Positions 19,121 through 26,930 of a DNA stretch of 64,000 nucleotides are shown one piece after another. A program made the translations under genes and the position numbers. Within the stretch, counting starts at the first letter, position 1; each line of letters begins with the position of its first letter. The notes under the pieces were generated by a model. It saw only the letters and a program-made list of their open reading frames with translations. It was not told the origin of the DNA and ran no database searches. Origin of the DNA: DUZB01 sp963747555 (GTDB lineage Bacteria > Desulfobacterota > DSM-4660 > Desulfatiglandales > Desulfatiglandaceae); the NCBI GenBank assembly GCA_963747555.1, contig CAVVFZ010000008.1, positions 46,658-110,657 of the forward strand. The letters run 5' to 3'.

Positions 19121-19879
19121 TCAGTTTGACATGTTTTCGGATACAGCCCTGACCTTCAGCGTCCGTTCTCCAAATAGACTGAATTTCAGCCAGTCCAATC
19201 CAAAGTCCATGAGCGCAATATCATCCAATGAAAGCCTTTTTTCCAGATCATCTTCGATATGGAAAAGCTCAAGGAACCTGCTGTTGAATATGAATCCTCT
19301 GAATCTATCCAAATTATAGGAAGCCATGAAAAACATCTGGTGTTTCTTTGTGACATGGTCTTTTTCGCCGAGACTTTCGCGTGAAGTGATAATCTCGAAC
19401 CACTTGTCGTTGAGGGTGTCGTATTCTTTGATCCCTTCGTGATTGATCCAATCGTCCAGTTTCCAGGATTTATCTTCTTCAAAACCCCGGCAATGGGGCT
19501 CTTTGACCATGAAAAATTTCTTCAGCCCATCCTTTCTTCCCTTTACCATGGAGGATGCTTTGCCGACGGGATAAAGACGACAGGCGCCCGGCCGGTCTTC
19601 ATAAATGCTGCATCCCTTTTTTGTTACGAAAGGGCAAGTCCTTTCCAAATCTTCCCGCATTTTTAACTGAACCAATGGAAAACGTTGCGATTTATCGAAA
19701 ACGGTGTCCGTGAACTTTTCCAGGAAATCATCTGATCGTATGTTCAGCCGCAGTTTTATCCTGATAATATCGTAAGGGGTAAGGATCAGGCGGAGTTTGG
19801 CGCAGCATTCCGTGAAGCAGCTAATATCTTTGTGGCATTGAAAGCGGAAAACATCTTCCGGATATAATGGTTCAATCAT
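19121..19879 (-). CDS. YkgJ family cysteine cluster protein (copy 2)
   Basis: Protein of 252 aa with the YkgJ/FliB-type cysteine pattern, probably binding zinc or an Fe-S cluster: CHKDISCFTECCAKL near the N-terminus, CPFVTKKGCSIYEDRPGACR in the middle, and a further PHCRGF. The C-terminal 100 residues are helical (MFFMASYNLDRFRGFIFNSRFL). It is clearly homologous to the next gene upstream in the operon (19911-20681) along its full length, so the two are tandem duplicates. The stop is 29 nt before nfnA. No molecular function is established for this family. Confidence 0.85.
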   Translation of the reverse strand: MIEPLYPEDVFRFQCHKDISCFTECCAKLRLILTPYDIIRIKLRLNIRSDDFLEKFTDTVFDKSQRFPLVQLKMREDLERTCPFVTKKGCSIYEDRPGACRLYPVGKASSMVKGRKDGLKKFFMVKEPHCRGFEEDKSWKLDDWINHEGIKEYDTLNDKWFEIITSRESLGEKDHVTKKHQMFFMASYNLDRFRGFIFNSRFLELFHIEDDLEKRLSLDDIALMDFGLDWLKFSLFGERTLKVRAVSENMSN

Positions 19880-19910
19880 CTGTTTTTCCTTCAGGTTAAC
19901 GGTTGGTTCC

Positions 19911-20681
19911 TCAAGATGCAGCCTTGTTGGGCATGGCCTCTTCCCGGATGCTCAAAGTTTTCTGTCCAAAAATGCCGAATTTTAGCCAGTCATAGGCAAA
20001 TTTAAGTAGTTCCACGTCACTTCTTTTCAGCTTTTCAACGGTGATGTTATCCATGTGGAAACGGTCTAAGAAACTGCTTTGAAAAATGAACTCTCTGAAT
20101 TTGTCCAGGTTGTAAAGAGCCATGAAAACCATTTTATAGATTTTCGGGTTGTCAATGTCCAGTTCCTGTGCCTTCAAAGGGGTTGTTATCTCGGCAAAGA
20201 GTTGATTCATTTCATCGTACATGGGGATGCCCTGTTCAATCAACCAGTTGGCAATTCTGGAATGATCTTCTTCTTTCAGGCCAAAACACCTGGAAGAATC
20301 CGTTATGAAACTGAAGGTGCCGTCATCATTCATGTTGAGAGGGTACATCCGACAAGGCCATGGTCTATCGTCGTAGATCTTGCAGCCGCCTTCTGCTACA
20401 AACGGGCATCTTTTGTCGTCTTCGTTCATTTTAATGACGATCATGGGGATAAGGAGGTTTTCTCTTCGGATGATCAGGGTATATTCGTCCAAGAACTCTT
20501 CCGATGAAATTCCCAGGGCGTTTTTCATTCGAAGGACATCATAGGGGCTCAAGACTATGGTGATGTCCTGGCAACATTTGGTGAAGCAGGGTATTCCAGG
20601 AGCGCACCTGAACTGAAAGAGATGCTCGGCATCCATTCTCAGGAGGTTCTTTTTTTTGTCAGCCTTCTTTTTGCCTGTCAT
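19911..20681 (-). CDS. YkgJ family cysteine cluster protein (copy 1)
   Basis: First gene of the minus-strand ykgJ-ykgJ-nfnA-nfnB run, 256 aa. It has CAPGIPCFTKCCQDI, then CPFVAEGGCKIYDDRPWPCRMYP, SRCFGLKEEDHS and a helical C-terminus (MVFMALYNLDKFREFIFQSSFL) matching its neighbour. The lysine-rich start (MTGKKKADKKKN) is absent from the other copy. The divergent ndk gene lies 154 nt away and the shared intergenic region has a 9-bp inverted repeat. Function unknown; linkage to Nfn hints at a redox or cluster-related role, but this is inference. Confidence 0.85.
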   Translation of the reverse strand: MTGKKKADKKKNLLRMDAEHLFQFRCAPGIPCFTKCCQDITIVLSPYDVLRMKNALGISSEEFLDEYTLIIRRENLLIPMIVIKMNEDDKRCPFVAEGGCKIYDDRPWPCRMYPLNMNDDGTFSFITDSSRCFGLKEEDHSRIANWLIEQGIPMYDEMNQLFAEITTPLKAQELDIDNPKIYKMVFMALYNLDKFREFIFQSSFLDRFHMDNITVEKLKRSDVELLKFAYDWLKFGIFGQKTLSIREEAMPNKAAS

Positions 20682-20702
20682 TGCATGTGTTTCCTTTCTT
20701 TG

Positions 20703-20755
20703 GGCAACATTTCATGTGCGGTCCATAGAGAACAATTCCCTTGACTAATGTTGCC
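20703..20755. promoter_or_regulatory. Inverted repeat in the ykgJ/ndk divergent region
   Basis: GGCAACATT (20703-20711) and AATGTTGCC (20747-20755) are perfect complements separated by 35 nt. The right arm begins directly after a TTGACT -35-like hexamer for ndk. The position suits a regulator binding at two half sites between divergent genes, but this is only a pattern. Confidence 0.35.
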
Positions 20756-20769
20756 TATTAATCTTTTAT
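20741..20769 (+). promoter_or_regulatory. Candidate promoter for ndk
   Basis: TTGACT at 20741-20746 and TTTTAT at 20764-20769 with a 17-nt spacer, 67 nt before the ndk start. Five of six and four of six consensus positions match. Confidence 0.4.
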
Positions 20770-20835
20770 TGCGACTTGTATAACAGCAACAGAAGGGATG
20801 GGTCAATTAATTTATTAGCAGGAGGATATTTGCAA

Positions 20836-21255
20836 ATGATTGAACGGACGTTGTCGATCATCAAACCCGATGGGGTTTCGAGGGGCTTGGTAGGCGCGGT
20901 TATCGGTCGCCTGGAGGGAGAAGGATTGAAAATCGTTGCGATGAAAATGATCCGCATGACAAAACAACAGGCCAAAGGCTTTTATAAGGTGCATGAAGCC
21001 AGACCATTTTACGAAAGTGTCACGGATTTCATGTCTTCAGGCCCTTGTGTCGTCATGATTTTAGAGGGAGAAGACAGCATAACCCGATATCGGACCTTGA
21101 TGGGAGCCACGAATTTTAAAGAAGCGGCGGTAGGCACGATTCGACGGGATTTTGCCACGGACATCGAGAAGAACATTGTTCACGGATCGGATTCGCCGGA
21201 AACAGCGGCCTATGAGATTGGCTACTTCTTCAATTCTTTAGAAGTTACGGCTTAA
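20836..21255 (+). CDS. ndk: Nucleoside diphosphate kinase
   Basis: Ndk transfers the terminal phosphate between nucleoside triphosphates and diphosphates by a phosphohistidine intermediate. The 139-residue protein starts MIERTLSIIKPDGVSRG and contains the catalytic histidine in NIVHGSDSPETA. I use the ATG at 20836, which has AGGAGG upstream and gives the normal length; the upstream ATG at 20776 would add 20 residues foreign to the family. It appears to be a single-gene transcript. Confidence 0.97.
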   Translation: MIERTLSIIKPDGVSRGLVGAVIGRLEGEGLKIVAMKMIRMTKQQAKGFYKVHEARPFYESVTDFMSSGPCVVMILEGEDSITRYRTLMGATNFKEAAVGTIRRDFATDIEKNIVHGSDSPETAAYEIGYFFNSLEVTA

Positions 21256-21299
21256 AGTTGGTAAAGAAGGAACCAAAACCCTTACTGACAAAAACAAAA

Positions 21300-21337
21300 A
21301 TGGTCTCAGGGCATACACAGAAAAGCCCTGAGACCAT
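21300..21337 (-). terminator. Rho-independent terminator, best read on the minus strand
   Basis: A perfect 13-bp stem, ATGGTCTCAGGGC (21300-21312) with its complement at 21325-21337 and a 12-nt loop. Read on the minus strand it is followed by TTTTTGTTTTTG, so it should end the transcript of the small membrane protein gene. Read on the plus strand, after ndk, it lacks a strong T tract but may also act. Confidence 0.8.
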
Positions 21338-21391
21338 AAAAACAATGCCGATGCGAGTCGGTTCTTGCCTTTCTTAATGCGACTGATGCGA

Positions 21392-21655
21392 TTATTCTTT
21401 TTCGGTTTTCAATTCTTTGATTTCATTCTTAAGGTTCTCGACCTCACTTTTCAGAGAAGCGGTTTCGTCGAAGGCATCCGGGGCATTTTTCTTGTCTTTC
21501 AGTTCTTCAAAACCCAGATAGGCCGCCAAAGCGCCCCCAAGAATAAGCATTGCCGGTACGGCTGCCAAAAGGGCTTTCAAAAAGTATCCCCACCAAAAAA
21601 TGATTCCGATAATGCCAAGTACCAGTGCTACCAATCCTCCCCCTAAAGCTGCCAT
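21392..21655 (-). CDS. Small membrane protein with C-terminal coiled coil
   Basis: Protein of 87 aa, unrecognised. The first 50 residues form two hydrophobic segments rich in glycine and alanine (about 5-21 and 26-48). The last 25 residues are a charged heptad-like helix (SLKSEVENLKNEIKELKTEKE region), so the tail is likely a cytoplasmic coiled coil that oligomerises. A good AGGAGG ribosome site precedes the ATG and a strong terminator follows, so it is a genuine single-gene unit. No function can be given. Confidence 0.75.
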   Translation of the reverse strand: MAALGGGLVALVLGIIGIIFWWGYFLKALLAAVPAMLILGGALAAYLGFEELKDKKNAPDAFDETASLKSEVENLKNEIKELKTEKE

Positions 21656-21885
21656 TCGTTTACCTCCTTGAGATGTGATTTAGATTTTTAATTTTCAATT
21701 ATACCCATAATTCATGACTTTTTCATTCTAATGGAAATCACTATCATAAAGAACCTGACGGATCAAGTTTTTTTTATTGGACGATCTGTGATTTCAAGGA
21801 TAACCTCATCGCAGATTAAAAGAAAAAGGAATGGCAGGGGAATTATATCGCGAAATCTCTTTCCAGCCATTGAGCCATTGTATTT

Positions 21886-22056
21886 ATGGTATCGATGAAA
21901 AAAGATAAGGGTCGGATTATTGACATGAGATCCTCTGACACTATATTTGAAACCTTGAGCTTCTTTGAATGGTATATGGCAATGCATTCGAAAGAATGGA
22001 AAAGGTGTATTTTCGTGAAATTCGATGAAAATCAGCGCTTGATGGCCTATAAATAA
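21886..22056 (+). CDS. Possible small protein of 54-57 codons
   Basis: An open frame with ATG at 21886 or 21895 and a TAA at 22054-22056. The product is compact and protein-like in composition, with an aromatic segment FFEWYMAMHSKEW followed by a basic strand KRCIFVKF. A hairpin with an AT-rich tail begins 2 nt after the stop, which supports an expressed unit. No clear ribosome site is seen upstream, and it might be the remnant of a larger gene. The flanking 230 bases on the left show nothing else. Confidence 0.35.
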   Translation: MVSMKKDKGRIIDMRSSDTIFETLSFFEWYMAMHSKEWKRCIFVKFDENQRLMAYK

Positions 22057-22058
22057 GA

Positions 22059-22088
22059 TATCCGCCTTCTAAAGCGGATAATTTGTTA
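22059..22088 (+). terminator. Candidate terminator after the small ORF
   Basis: TATCCGC (22059-22065), an 8-nt loop, GCGGATA (22074-22080), then ATTTGTTATATTT. The 7-bp stem is modest and the T tract interrupted. Confidence 0.45.
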
Positions 22089-22098
22089 TATTTAGGGC

Positions 22099-22127
22099 TT
22101 GAATTCAAAAACGCTTACGGTTATACT
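22099..22127 (+). promoter_or_regulatory. Promoter of the tRNA-tufA operon
   Basis: TTGAAT (22099-22104) and TATACT (22122-22127) with a 17-nt spacer, 29 nt before the first tRNA. This is a strong sigma-70 match for a stable-RNA promoter. No GC-rich discriminator is obvious. Confidence 0.65.
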
Positions 22128-22155
22128 ATTTATTTATTCGTGAAAATGACTCGGT

Positions 22156-22231
22156 GCCAGCGTAGCTCAGATGGTAGAGCAACTGATTTGTAATCAGTGG
22201 GTCGGGGGTTCGATTCCCTTCGCTGGCTCCA
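22156..22231 (+). tRNA. tRNA-Thr (anticodon TGT)
   Basis: Full cloverleaf: acceptor GCCAGCG pairs with CGCTGGC, D-arm GCTCAGATGGTAGAGC, anticodon loop TTTGTAA, T-arm GGGGGTTCGATTCCC, and an encoded CCA end. It is the first of four tRNAs ahead of tufA, the arrangement also known for thrU-tyrU-glyT-thrT-tufB in E. coli. Confidence 0.97.
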
Positions 22232-22261
22232 GTGGGGTATTCAATAGTTTCTTGATATTCT

Positions 22262-22346
22262 GGAGAGGTTCCCGAGTGGTCAATGGGAGCAGACTGTAAA
22301 TCTGCCGGCTAAGCCTTCGGAGGTTCAAATCCTCCCCTCTCCACCA
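22262..22346 (+). tRNA. tRNA-Tyr (anticodon GTA)
   Basis: Class II tRNA of 85 nt with a long variable arm (CCGGCTAAGCCTTCGG). Acceptor GGAGAGG pairs with CCTCTCC, the anticodon loop is CTGTAAA, and CCA is encoded. Confidence 0.97.
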
Positions 22347-22448
22347 GCAAAATATTTTAAATTCTTTTTTTTTAAGTTTCACGATCCTTTTACGTTCCTG
22401 CTTCAGTAGGATTTTCAGGTCTTGAAACATCAGTTTTTCTGTAAATGG

Positions 22449-22525
22449 GCGGGAATAGCTCAGTTGGCTAGAGCGTCAGCCTTCCAAGCTGAGGGTCGCG
22501 GGTTCGAATCCCGTTTCCCGCTCCA
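22449..22525 (+). tRNA. tRNA-Gly (anticodon TCC)
   Basis: Acceptor GCGGGAA pairs with TTCCCGC, anticodon loop CTTCCAA, T-arm GCGGGTTCGAATCCCGT, CCA encoded. The G discriminator position carries T before CCA. Confidence 0.97.
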
Positions 22526-22547
22526 CAACTCACTTTTCCTTTTTATT

Positions 22548-22624
22548 GCCCACGTAGCTCAGTAGGTAGAGCGCATCCTTGGTAAGGATGAGGTTCACCG
22601 GTTCAATCCCGGTCGTGGGCTCCA
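22548..22624 (+). tRNA. tRNA-Thr (anticodon GGT)
   Basis: Acceptor GCCCACG pairs with CGTGGGC, anticodon loop TTGGTAA, T-loop GGTTCAATCC, CCA encoded. It lies about 100 nt before tufA and is presumably cut from the tufA message. Confidence 0.97.
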
Positions 22625-22726
22625 CATTAGGAAGTAAGCGGCGGTTAATGGTGTTACTGAGGCGTGTCGTCACCCTGTAATCCAATTTTACCCTTGCGTG
22701 CAACCTGAATTGAGGAGGACTGAAAG

Positions 22727-23920
22727 ATGGCTAAGAAGAAGTTTGAGAGGACCAAGCCGCATTTGAATGTGGGTACGATAGGGCATATAGATCATGGCAA
22801 AACGACGCTGACGGCCGCGATTACGAAACACCTTCAGAAAAAGGGGATGGCGGATTATATTCCTTTCGACGAGATAGACAAGGCGCCTGAGGAAAAGGCG
22901 AGAGGGATAACAATTGCTACGGCCCACGTGGAATACGAGACGGAGAAGAGGCACTACGCGCATGTGGACTGCCCCGGTCATGCGGATTACATCAAGAACA
23001 TGATCACGGGAGCTGCCCAGATGGATGGCGCCATTTTGGTGGTAGGTGCGGATGATGGTCCCATGCCTCAGACACGCGAACATATTCTTCTTGCGCGTCA
23101 GGTCGGTGTTCCGAGCATCGTGGTATTTCTCAACAAGTGCGACATGGTGGACGATGAAGAACTGATCGAACTTGTAGAGCTTGAAATGAGGGAACTGCTG
23201 TCGAAGTATGAATTTCCGGGAGATGATATTCCGATTATCAAGGGCAGTGCACTGAAAGCGTTGGAGAGTGATGATCCTGATTCAGAGGATGCGAAACCGA
23301 TATTCGAGTTGATGGATGCCATCGACAGCTATATCCAAGAGCCGATACGAGATACGGACAAGCCGTTTTTAATGCCGATAGAAGATGTATTCAGCATATC
23401 GGGACGTGGTACGGTAGTGACGGGTCGTGTTGAGCGAGGGGTGGTGAAGGTCGGGGAGGAAGTTGAGATTGTCGGGATCAGGGATACGATCAAGACGGTT
23501 TGTACGGGCGTTGAGATGTTCCGGAAGATCTTGGATCAAGGGCAGGCAGGGGACAACATCGGCGTGCTGATCCGTGGTATCAAGCGGGATGATGTGGAGC
23601 GTGGCCAGGTGGTTGCCAAACCTGGATCGATCAAGCCGCATACGAAGTTCAAGGCGGAAGGGTACATTCTGACAAAGGAGGAAGGTGGTCGTCATACGCC
23701 TTTCTTTAATGGATACAGGCCGCAGTTTTATTTTCGGACGACGGATGTAACCGGAGTAACCACGCTTCCTGAAGGGGTTGAGATGGTGATGCCCGGGGAC
23801 AACGTATCAATGGAGATCAATCTGATCACGCCGATTGCAATGGAAAAGGAACTTCGATTCGCGATTCGAGAAGGTGGCCGAACTGTGGGCGCCGGCGTAA
23901 TCAGCGAGATTATCGAGTAA
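22727..23920 (+). CDS. tufA: Elongation factor Tu (copy 1)
   Basis: EF-Tu delivers aminoacyl-tRNA to the ribosomal A site. The 397-residue protein has the GTPase motifs GHIDHGKTT, the switch II region DCPGHADY and NKCD, and the domain 2 and 3 cores. Protein sequence is identical to the second copy at 37695-38888, and the two genes differ at only a handful of silent positions. A strong GAGGAGG ribosome site precedes the ATG, and the near-identity extends to about 14 nt upstream of it. It is expressed from the tRNA operon. Confidence 0.98.
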   Translation: MAKKKFERTKPHLNVGTIGHIDHGKTTLTAAITKHLQKKGMADYIPFDEIDKAPEEKARGITIATAHVEYETEKRHYAHVDCPGHADYIKNMITGAAQMDGAILVVGADDGPMPQTREHILLARQVGVPSIVVFLNKCDMVDDEELIELVELEMRELLSKYEFPGDDIPIIKGSALKALESDDPDSEDAKPIFELMDAIDSYIQEPIRDTDKPFLMPIEDVFSISGRGTVVTGRVERGVVKVGEEVEIVGIRDTIKTVCTGVEMFRKILDQGQAGDNIGVLIRGIKRDDVERGQVVAKPGSIKPHTKFKAEGYILTKEEGGRHTPFFNGYRPQFYFRTTDVTGVTTLPEGVEMVMPGDNVSMEINLITPIAMEKELRFAIREGGRTVGAGVISEIIE

Positions 23921-23937
23921 AGGGAGGCCGGTAAGAG

Positions 23938-24087
23938 ATGCGTGATATTGTTACATTGGCCTGCGAGCAGTGCAAGAACAGAAACTATACGACCACTAAA
24001 AATAAGAGAAAGACCCCGGACAAATTGGGGTTTAAAAAATATTGTCCGTTTTGCAGGACCCATACATTCCATAAGGAAACAAAATAA
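23938..24087 (+). CDS. rpmG: 50S ribosomal protein L33
   Basis: L33 of 49 aa, starting MRDIVTLACEQCKNRNYTTT. Two CxxC pairs (CEQC and CPFC) mark the zinc-binding form. It follows tufA by 17 nt with a GGAGG-type site. It begins the L33-tRNA-Trp-secE-nusG block that is typical upstream of rplK. Confidence 0.95.
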   Translation: MRDIVTLACEQCKNRNYTTTKNKRKTPDKLGFKKYCPFCRTHTFHKETK

Positions 24088-24100
24088 ATCTTCCCCTTGC

Positions 24101-24177
24101 AGGCCAGTAGCTCTAACGGCTAGAGCACCGGTCTCCAAATCCGGGTGTTGGGGGTTCGAATCCCTCCTGGCCTGCCA
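24101..24177 (+). tRNA. tRNA-Trp (anticodon CCA)
   Basis: Acceptor AGGCCAG pairs with CTGGCCT, anticodon loop CTCCAAA, T-arm GGGGGTTCGAATCCCTC, CCA encoded. It sits between rpmG and secE, its usual place in this cluster. Confidence 0.97.
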
Positions 24178-24292
24178 TTTATTGGGTGGAAGTTTGAGTT
24201 TACTGCTGAGCAGAATCAGGAATGGTCGTTCTTAAATCCATTGAGTTTTTTGCACGCGAAACAGGAAATCTGAGAAACCAGATAGATATGAG

Positions 24293-24673
24293 ATGAAAAA
24301 GCCAACCCAGAAAGTAAAAAGCAGAGGGCGCTCAAGGCAGAGAAAGAATGCAGTAGATTCTCCTCTGAGCGCGGAGACTGCCACAGCGGAAAACTCGGAT
24401 AATGGAGGGGGCTTGGCAAAGGCTGCCCCGATCATTCAAAAAAAAGCTGTCCAGGCGAAAAAAGAAAAAGGTGAAAGTGCTTTTTCCAGGATGTTCAGCA
24501 GGACGGGGCAGTTTTTAAGGGACGCTAAAACTGAGTTGAAAAAGGTAAAATGGCCAACCCGTAAAGAACTGCTGGCTTCAACCGCAGTTGTGATTGTCCT
24601 TACCATTTTGATTGCTATATTTCTCGGCTTGGTTGACTTTGGGCTTATAAAAATTATCAAAAACATCATTTAA
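24293..24673 (+). CDS. secE: Preprotein translocase subunit SecE
   Basis: SecE clamps the SecY channel. The conserved part is at the end: FLRDAKTELKKVKWPTRKELL followed by one membrane helix (TAVVIVLTILIAIFLGLVDFG region). The first 65 residues are a lysine- and serine-rich extension of low complexity, making 126 aa against about 60-70 in minimal SecE. The ATG at 24293 has no strong ribosome site, so a shorter protein from an internal start cannot be excluded. Confidence 0.9.
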   Translation: MKKPTQKVKSRGRSRQRKNAVDSPLSAETATAENSDNGGGLAKAAPIIQKKAVQAKKEKGESAFSRMFSRTGQFLRDAKTELKKVKWPTRKELLASTAVVIVLTILIAIFLGLVDFGLIKIIKNII

Positions 24674-24779
24674 ATAGACGAAAGCGCTGGGCCTTTGTTC
24701 TCGCCGCGGGCAGGTTCCTAAAAGCCTATAAATCTTTTCAAACCGTCAAATCTCAATCGTTTTTTAGTCAGGTGCAACC

Positions 24780-25310
24780 GTGCAACTTAGATGGTACATT
24801 GTTCATACGTATTCCGGTTTCGAAGAGAAGGCCAAGACGAATCTGGAGCAGCGAATAGAAGCTTTCGGACAGGATGAGTACTTTGGGAAGATCCTCGTTC
24901 CGACAGAGAAGGTTGTCGAGCTGAAAAATGGCCAGAAAAAGATGTCTTCGCGCAAATTTTATCCGGGTTATATTCTTGTCCAAATGGACCTGAATGATGA
25001 GACATGGCATACGGTCAAGAATACCGCAAAGATAACGGGATTCGTAGGCGGTGATGTAAAACCTACTCCCATTTCAGATGAGGAATCCGAACGGATCATC
25101 CATCAGATGGAAGAGGGAGTCAGCAGGCCTAAGCCGAAATACAGCTTTGAAGAGGGAGACGAGGTCAAGGTTGTCGACGGGCCGTTTACTAATTTTCAGG
25201 GGATTGTGGAGGAAGTAAAACCTGATAAGGAAAAAGTAAAGGTGCTAATTCCCATATTTGGACGTCCTACTCCTGTAGAACTAGATTTTATTCAGGTAAC
25301 AACGATATAG
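24780..25310 (+). CDS. nusG: Transcription antitermination factor NusG
   Basis: NusG binds RNA polymerase and couples it to ribosomes or Rho. The 176-residue protein has the NGN domain (MQLRWYIVHTYSGFEEKA at its start, KFYPGYILVQMDL and TGFVGGD) and a C-terminal KOW domain (FEEGDEVKVVDGPFTNFQG). Translation starts at GTG 24780. Normal position between secE and rplK. Confidence 0.97.
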   Translation: MQLRWYIVHTYSGFEEKAKTNLEQRIEAFGQDEYFGKILVPTEKVVELKNGQKKMSSRKFYPGYILVQMDLNDETWHTVKNTAKITGFVGGDVKPTPISDEESERIIHQMEEGVSRPKPKYSFEEGDEVKVVDGPFTNFQGIVEEVKPDKEKVKVLIPIFGRPTPVELDFIQVTTI

Positions 25311-25397
25311 CAGGCTGGTTTCCCTTTTGTTTCCGGATATTTTTCGGATCGATACTATTGAAAATGATGATTTGGAAGATTTGAAAGAGGTTTTATC

Positions 25398-25826
25398 ATG
25401 GCAAAAAAAGTAATTGGTTCTGTCAAGCTGCAGGTTAAGGGGGCGCAGGCAAATCCTTCTCCGCCCATCGGGCCGGCCCTTGGACAGCACGGAGTCAATA
25501 TTGCGGAGTTCTGTAAGACGTTTAATGCCAGAACTCAAGATCAGGCTGGAACGGTTATTCCCGTAATTATAACCATATATGCGGATAGGTCGTTCTCATT
25601 TATCACGAAAACACCACCTGCCTCCGTGCTTTTGAAGCAGCATGCCAAGATCGCGAAGGGTTCTGCTGAACCAAACAGGAATAAGGTGGGAAGTGTGACC
25701 CGGAAGCAGGTCGAGGAAATCGCAAAGACCAAGCTTGAAGATTTGAATGCAATCGACTTGATCGGAGCGAGCAGGATTATTGAAGGCACCGCAAGGAGTA
25801 TGGGGATTACGATTACAGAATCTTAG
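25398..25826 (+). CDS. rplK: 50S ribosomal protein L11
   Basis: L11 of 142 aa forms the base of the L7/L12 stalk and the GTPase-associated centre with 23S rRNA. It has the proline-rich VKGAQANPSPPIGPALGQHG motif and the C-terminal RNA-binding IIEGTARSMGI. It overlaps no neighbour; rplA begins 19 nt after its stop. Confidence 0.98.
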   Translation: MAKKVIGSVKLQVKGAQANPSPPIGPALGQHGVNIAEFCKTFNARTQDQAGTVIPVIITIYADRSFSFITKTPPASVLLKQHAKIAKGSAEPNRNKVGSVTRKQVEEIAKTKLEDLNAIDLIGASRIIEGTARSMGITITES

Positions 25827-25845
25827 TCTGAGAAGGGAAAGAAAA

Positions 25846-26553
25846 ATGCCTAAGAAAGGTAAAAAATACATACAAAGCGCTCAAAAGGTGGACAGGTTGA
25901 ACAAGTACAATTTTGAGGATGCGGTTCAGCTGGCCATTGACAGTGCATATGCCAAGTTTAACGAGAGTGTAGATCTGGCTGTTCGGTTGGGTGTGGATCC
26001 TCGACATGCCGATCAAATGGTTCGGGGAACAGTGGCACTCCCGAACGGTTCAGGGAAAACGGTTCGTGTGGTCGTTTTTGCCAAAGGGGAAAAAGAAAAA
26101 GAAGCCCTCGATGCTGGCGCTGATGATGCGGGTTCCGATGAACTGGCAGAGAAAATTCAGGGAGGCTGGCTGGAATTCGACAAAGCCGTTGCAACGCCGG
26201 ATATGATGGGCACGGTTGGGAAGCTGGGAAGGATTCTTGGGCCAAGGGGGATGATGCCCAACGCAAAGCTGGGCACGGTTACTTTTGATGTGGCCAGAGC
26301 CGTGAAGGATATCAAGGGAGGAAAGATTGATTTCAAGGTGGAGAAAACCGGAATCGTTCATGCCTCCATGGGGAAAGTTTCCTTCGGTGTTCCAAAACTA
26401 CTTGAAAATATGGCTGCCTTCTTCGAGACGATTTTGAGACTCAAACCCCCTTCGAGCAAGGGGACCTATCTCAAAGGCATTGCGGTTTCATCAACCATGG
26501 GTCCGGGGCTAAAGGTTGATGCTTCCTATGTAAAGGATCTGTTAAGCAAATAG
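25846..26553 (+). CDS. rplA: 50S ribosomal protein L1
   Basis: L1 of 235 aa, the mobile stalk protein near the E site and, in many bacteria, repressor of its own operon. Signature: GRILGPRGMMPNAKLGT. I start it at the ATG at 25846 (MPKKGKKYIQSAQKV) after a GAAGGGA site; an earlier ATG at 25780 would overlap rplK and add foreign residues. Confidence 0.97.
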   Translation: MPKKGKKYIQSAQKVDRLNKYNFEDAVQLAIDSAYAKFNESVDLAVRLGVDPRHADQMVRGTVALPNGSGKTVRVVVFAKGEKEKEALDAGADDAGSDELAEKIQGGWLEFDKAVATPDMMGTVGKLGRILGPRGMMPNAKLGTVTFDVARAVKDIKGGKIDFKVEKTGIVHASMGKVSFGVPKLLENMAAFFETILRLKPPSSKGTYLKGIAVSSTMGPGLKVDASYVKDLLSK

Positions 26554-26930
26554 CTTATTGAAAAAATCCTCGAGGCGGAGATTCCTTCCGCTTCGGGATT
26601 TATTGAAGTACCCTGCAGCGACCTGTTAGCCTGCCTCCCGGGGCGGTGCGATGTTCTGCGGGGTTTTGATGCTTGTGAACGTAATTCTTCAGGTATTTGT
26701 CAAAGACAGTAGGCGCCCGTTGTATGGGCTTAATGGTATGCCTGCCGAGACTATGGATATAAATAGACAGCTCATTTCCCAGGTGGTTCAGATGTGCATT
26801 GCGCCATCAACGTAAGATGTGGATTATGGCTGTGCGGGTTTATAGCGAATTTTATAACTGTAGCTTTTAGGCTTTCAGGCTGCTCCTTTTGTCTGCGACG
26901 AGTAATTTGTCGGATAGAGAGGAGGTGAAT
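26554..26930 (+). promoter_or_regulatory. rplJ leader (L10 leader RNA region)
   Basis: A gene-free stretch of 377 bases between rplA and rplJ. It starts with a long hairpin (26564-26579 with 26587-26601, imperfect, AAATCC paired with GGATTT at its base). Further down it contains CCTGCCGAGACT, resembling the conserved core of L10-leader RNAs, by which the L10-L12 complex represses rplJL. The rplJ ribosome site GAGAGGAGG closes it. Confidence 0.6.

Noticed and set aside
22194..22430. Minus-strand frame of 78 codons
   Set aside because: It overlaps two certain tRNA genes.
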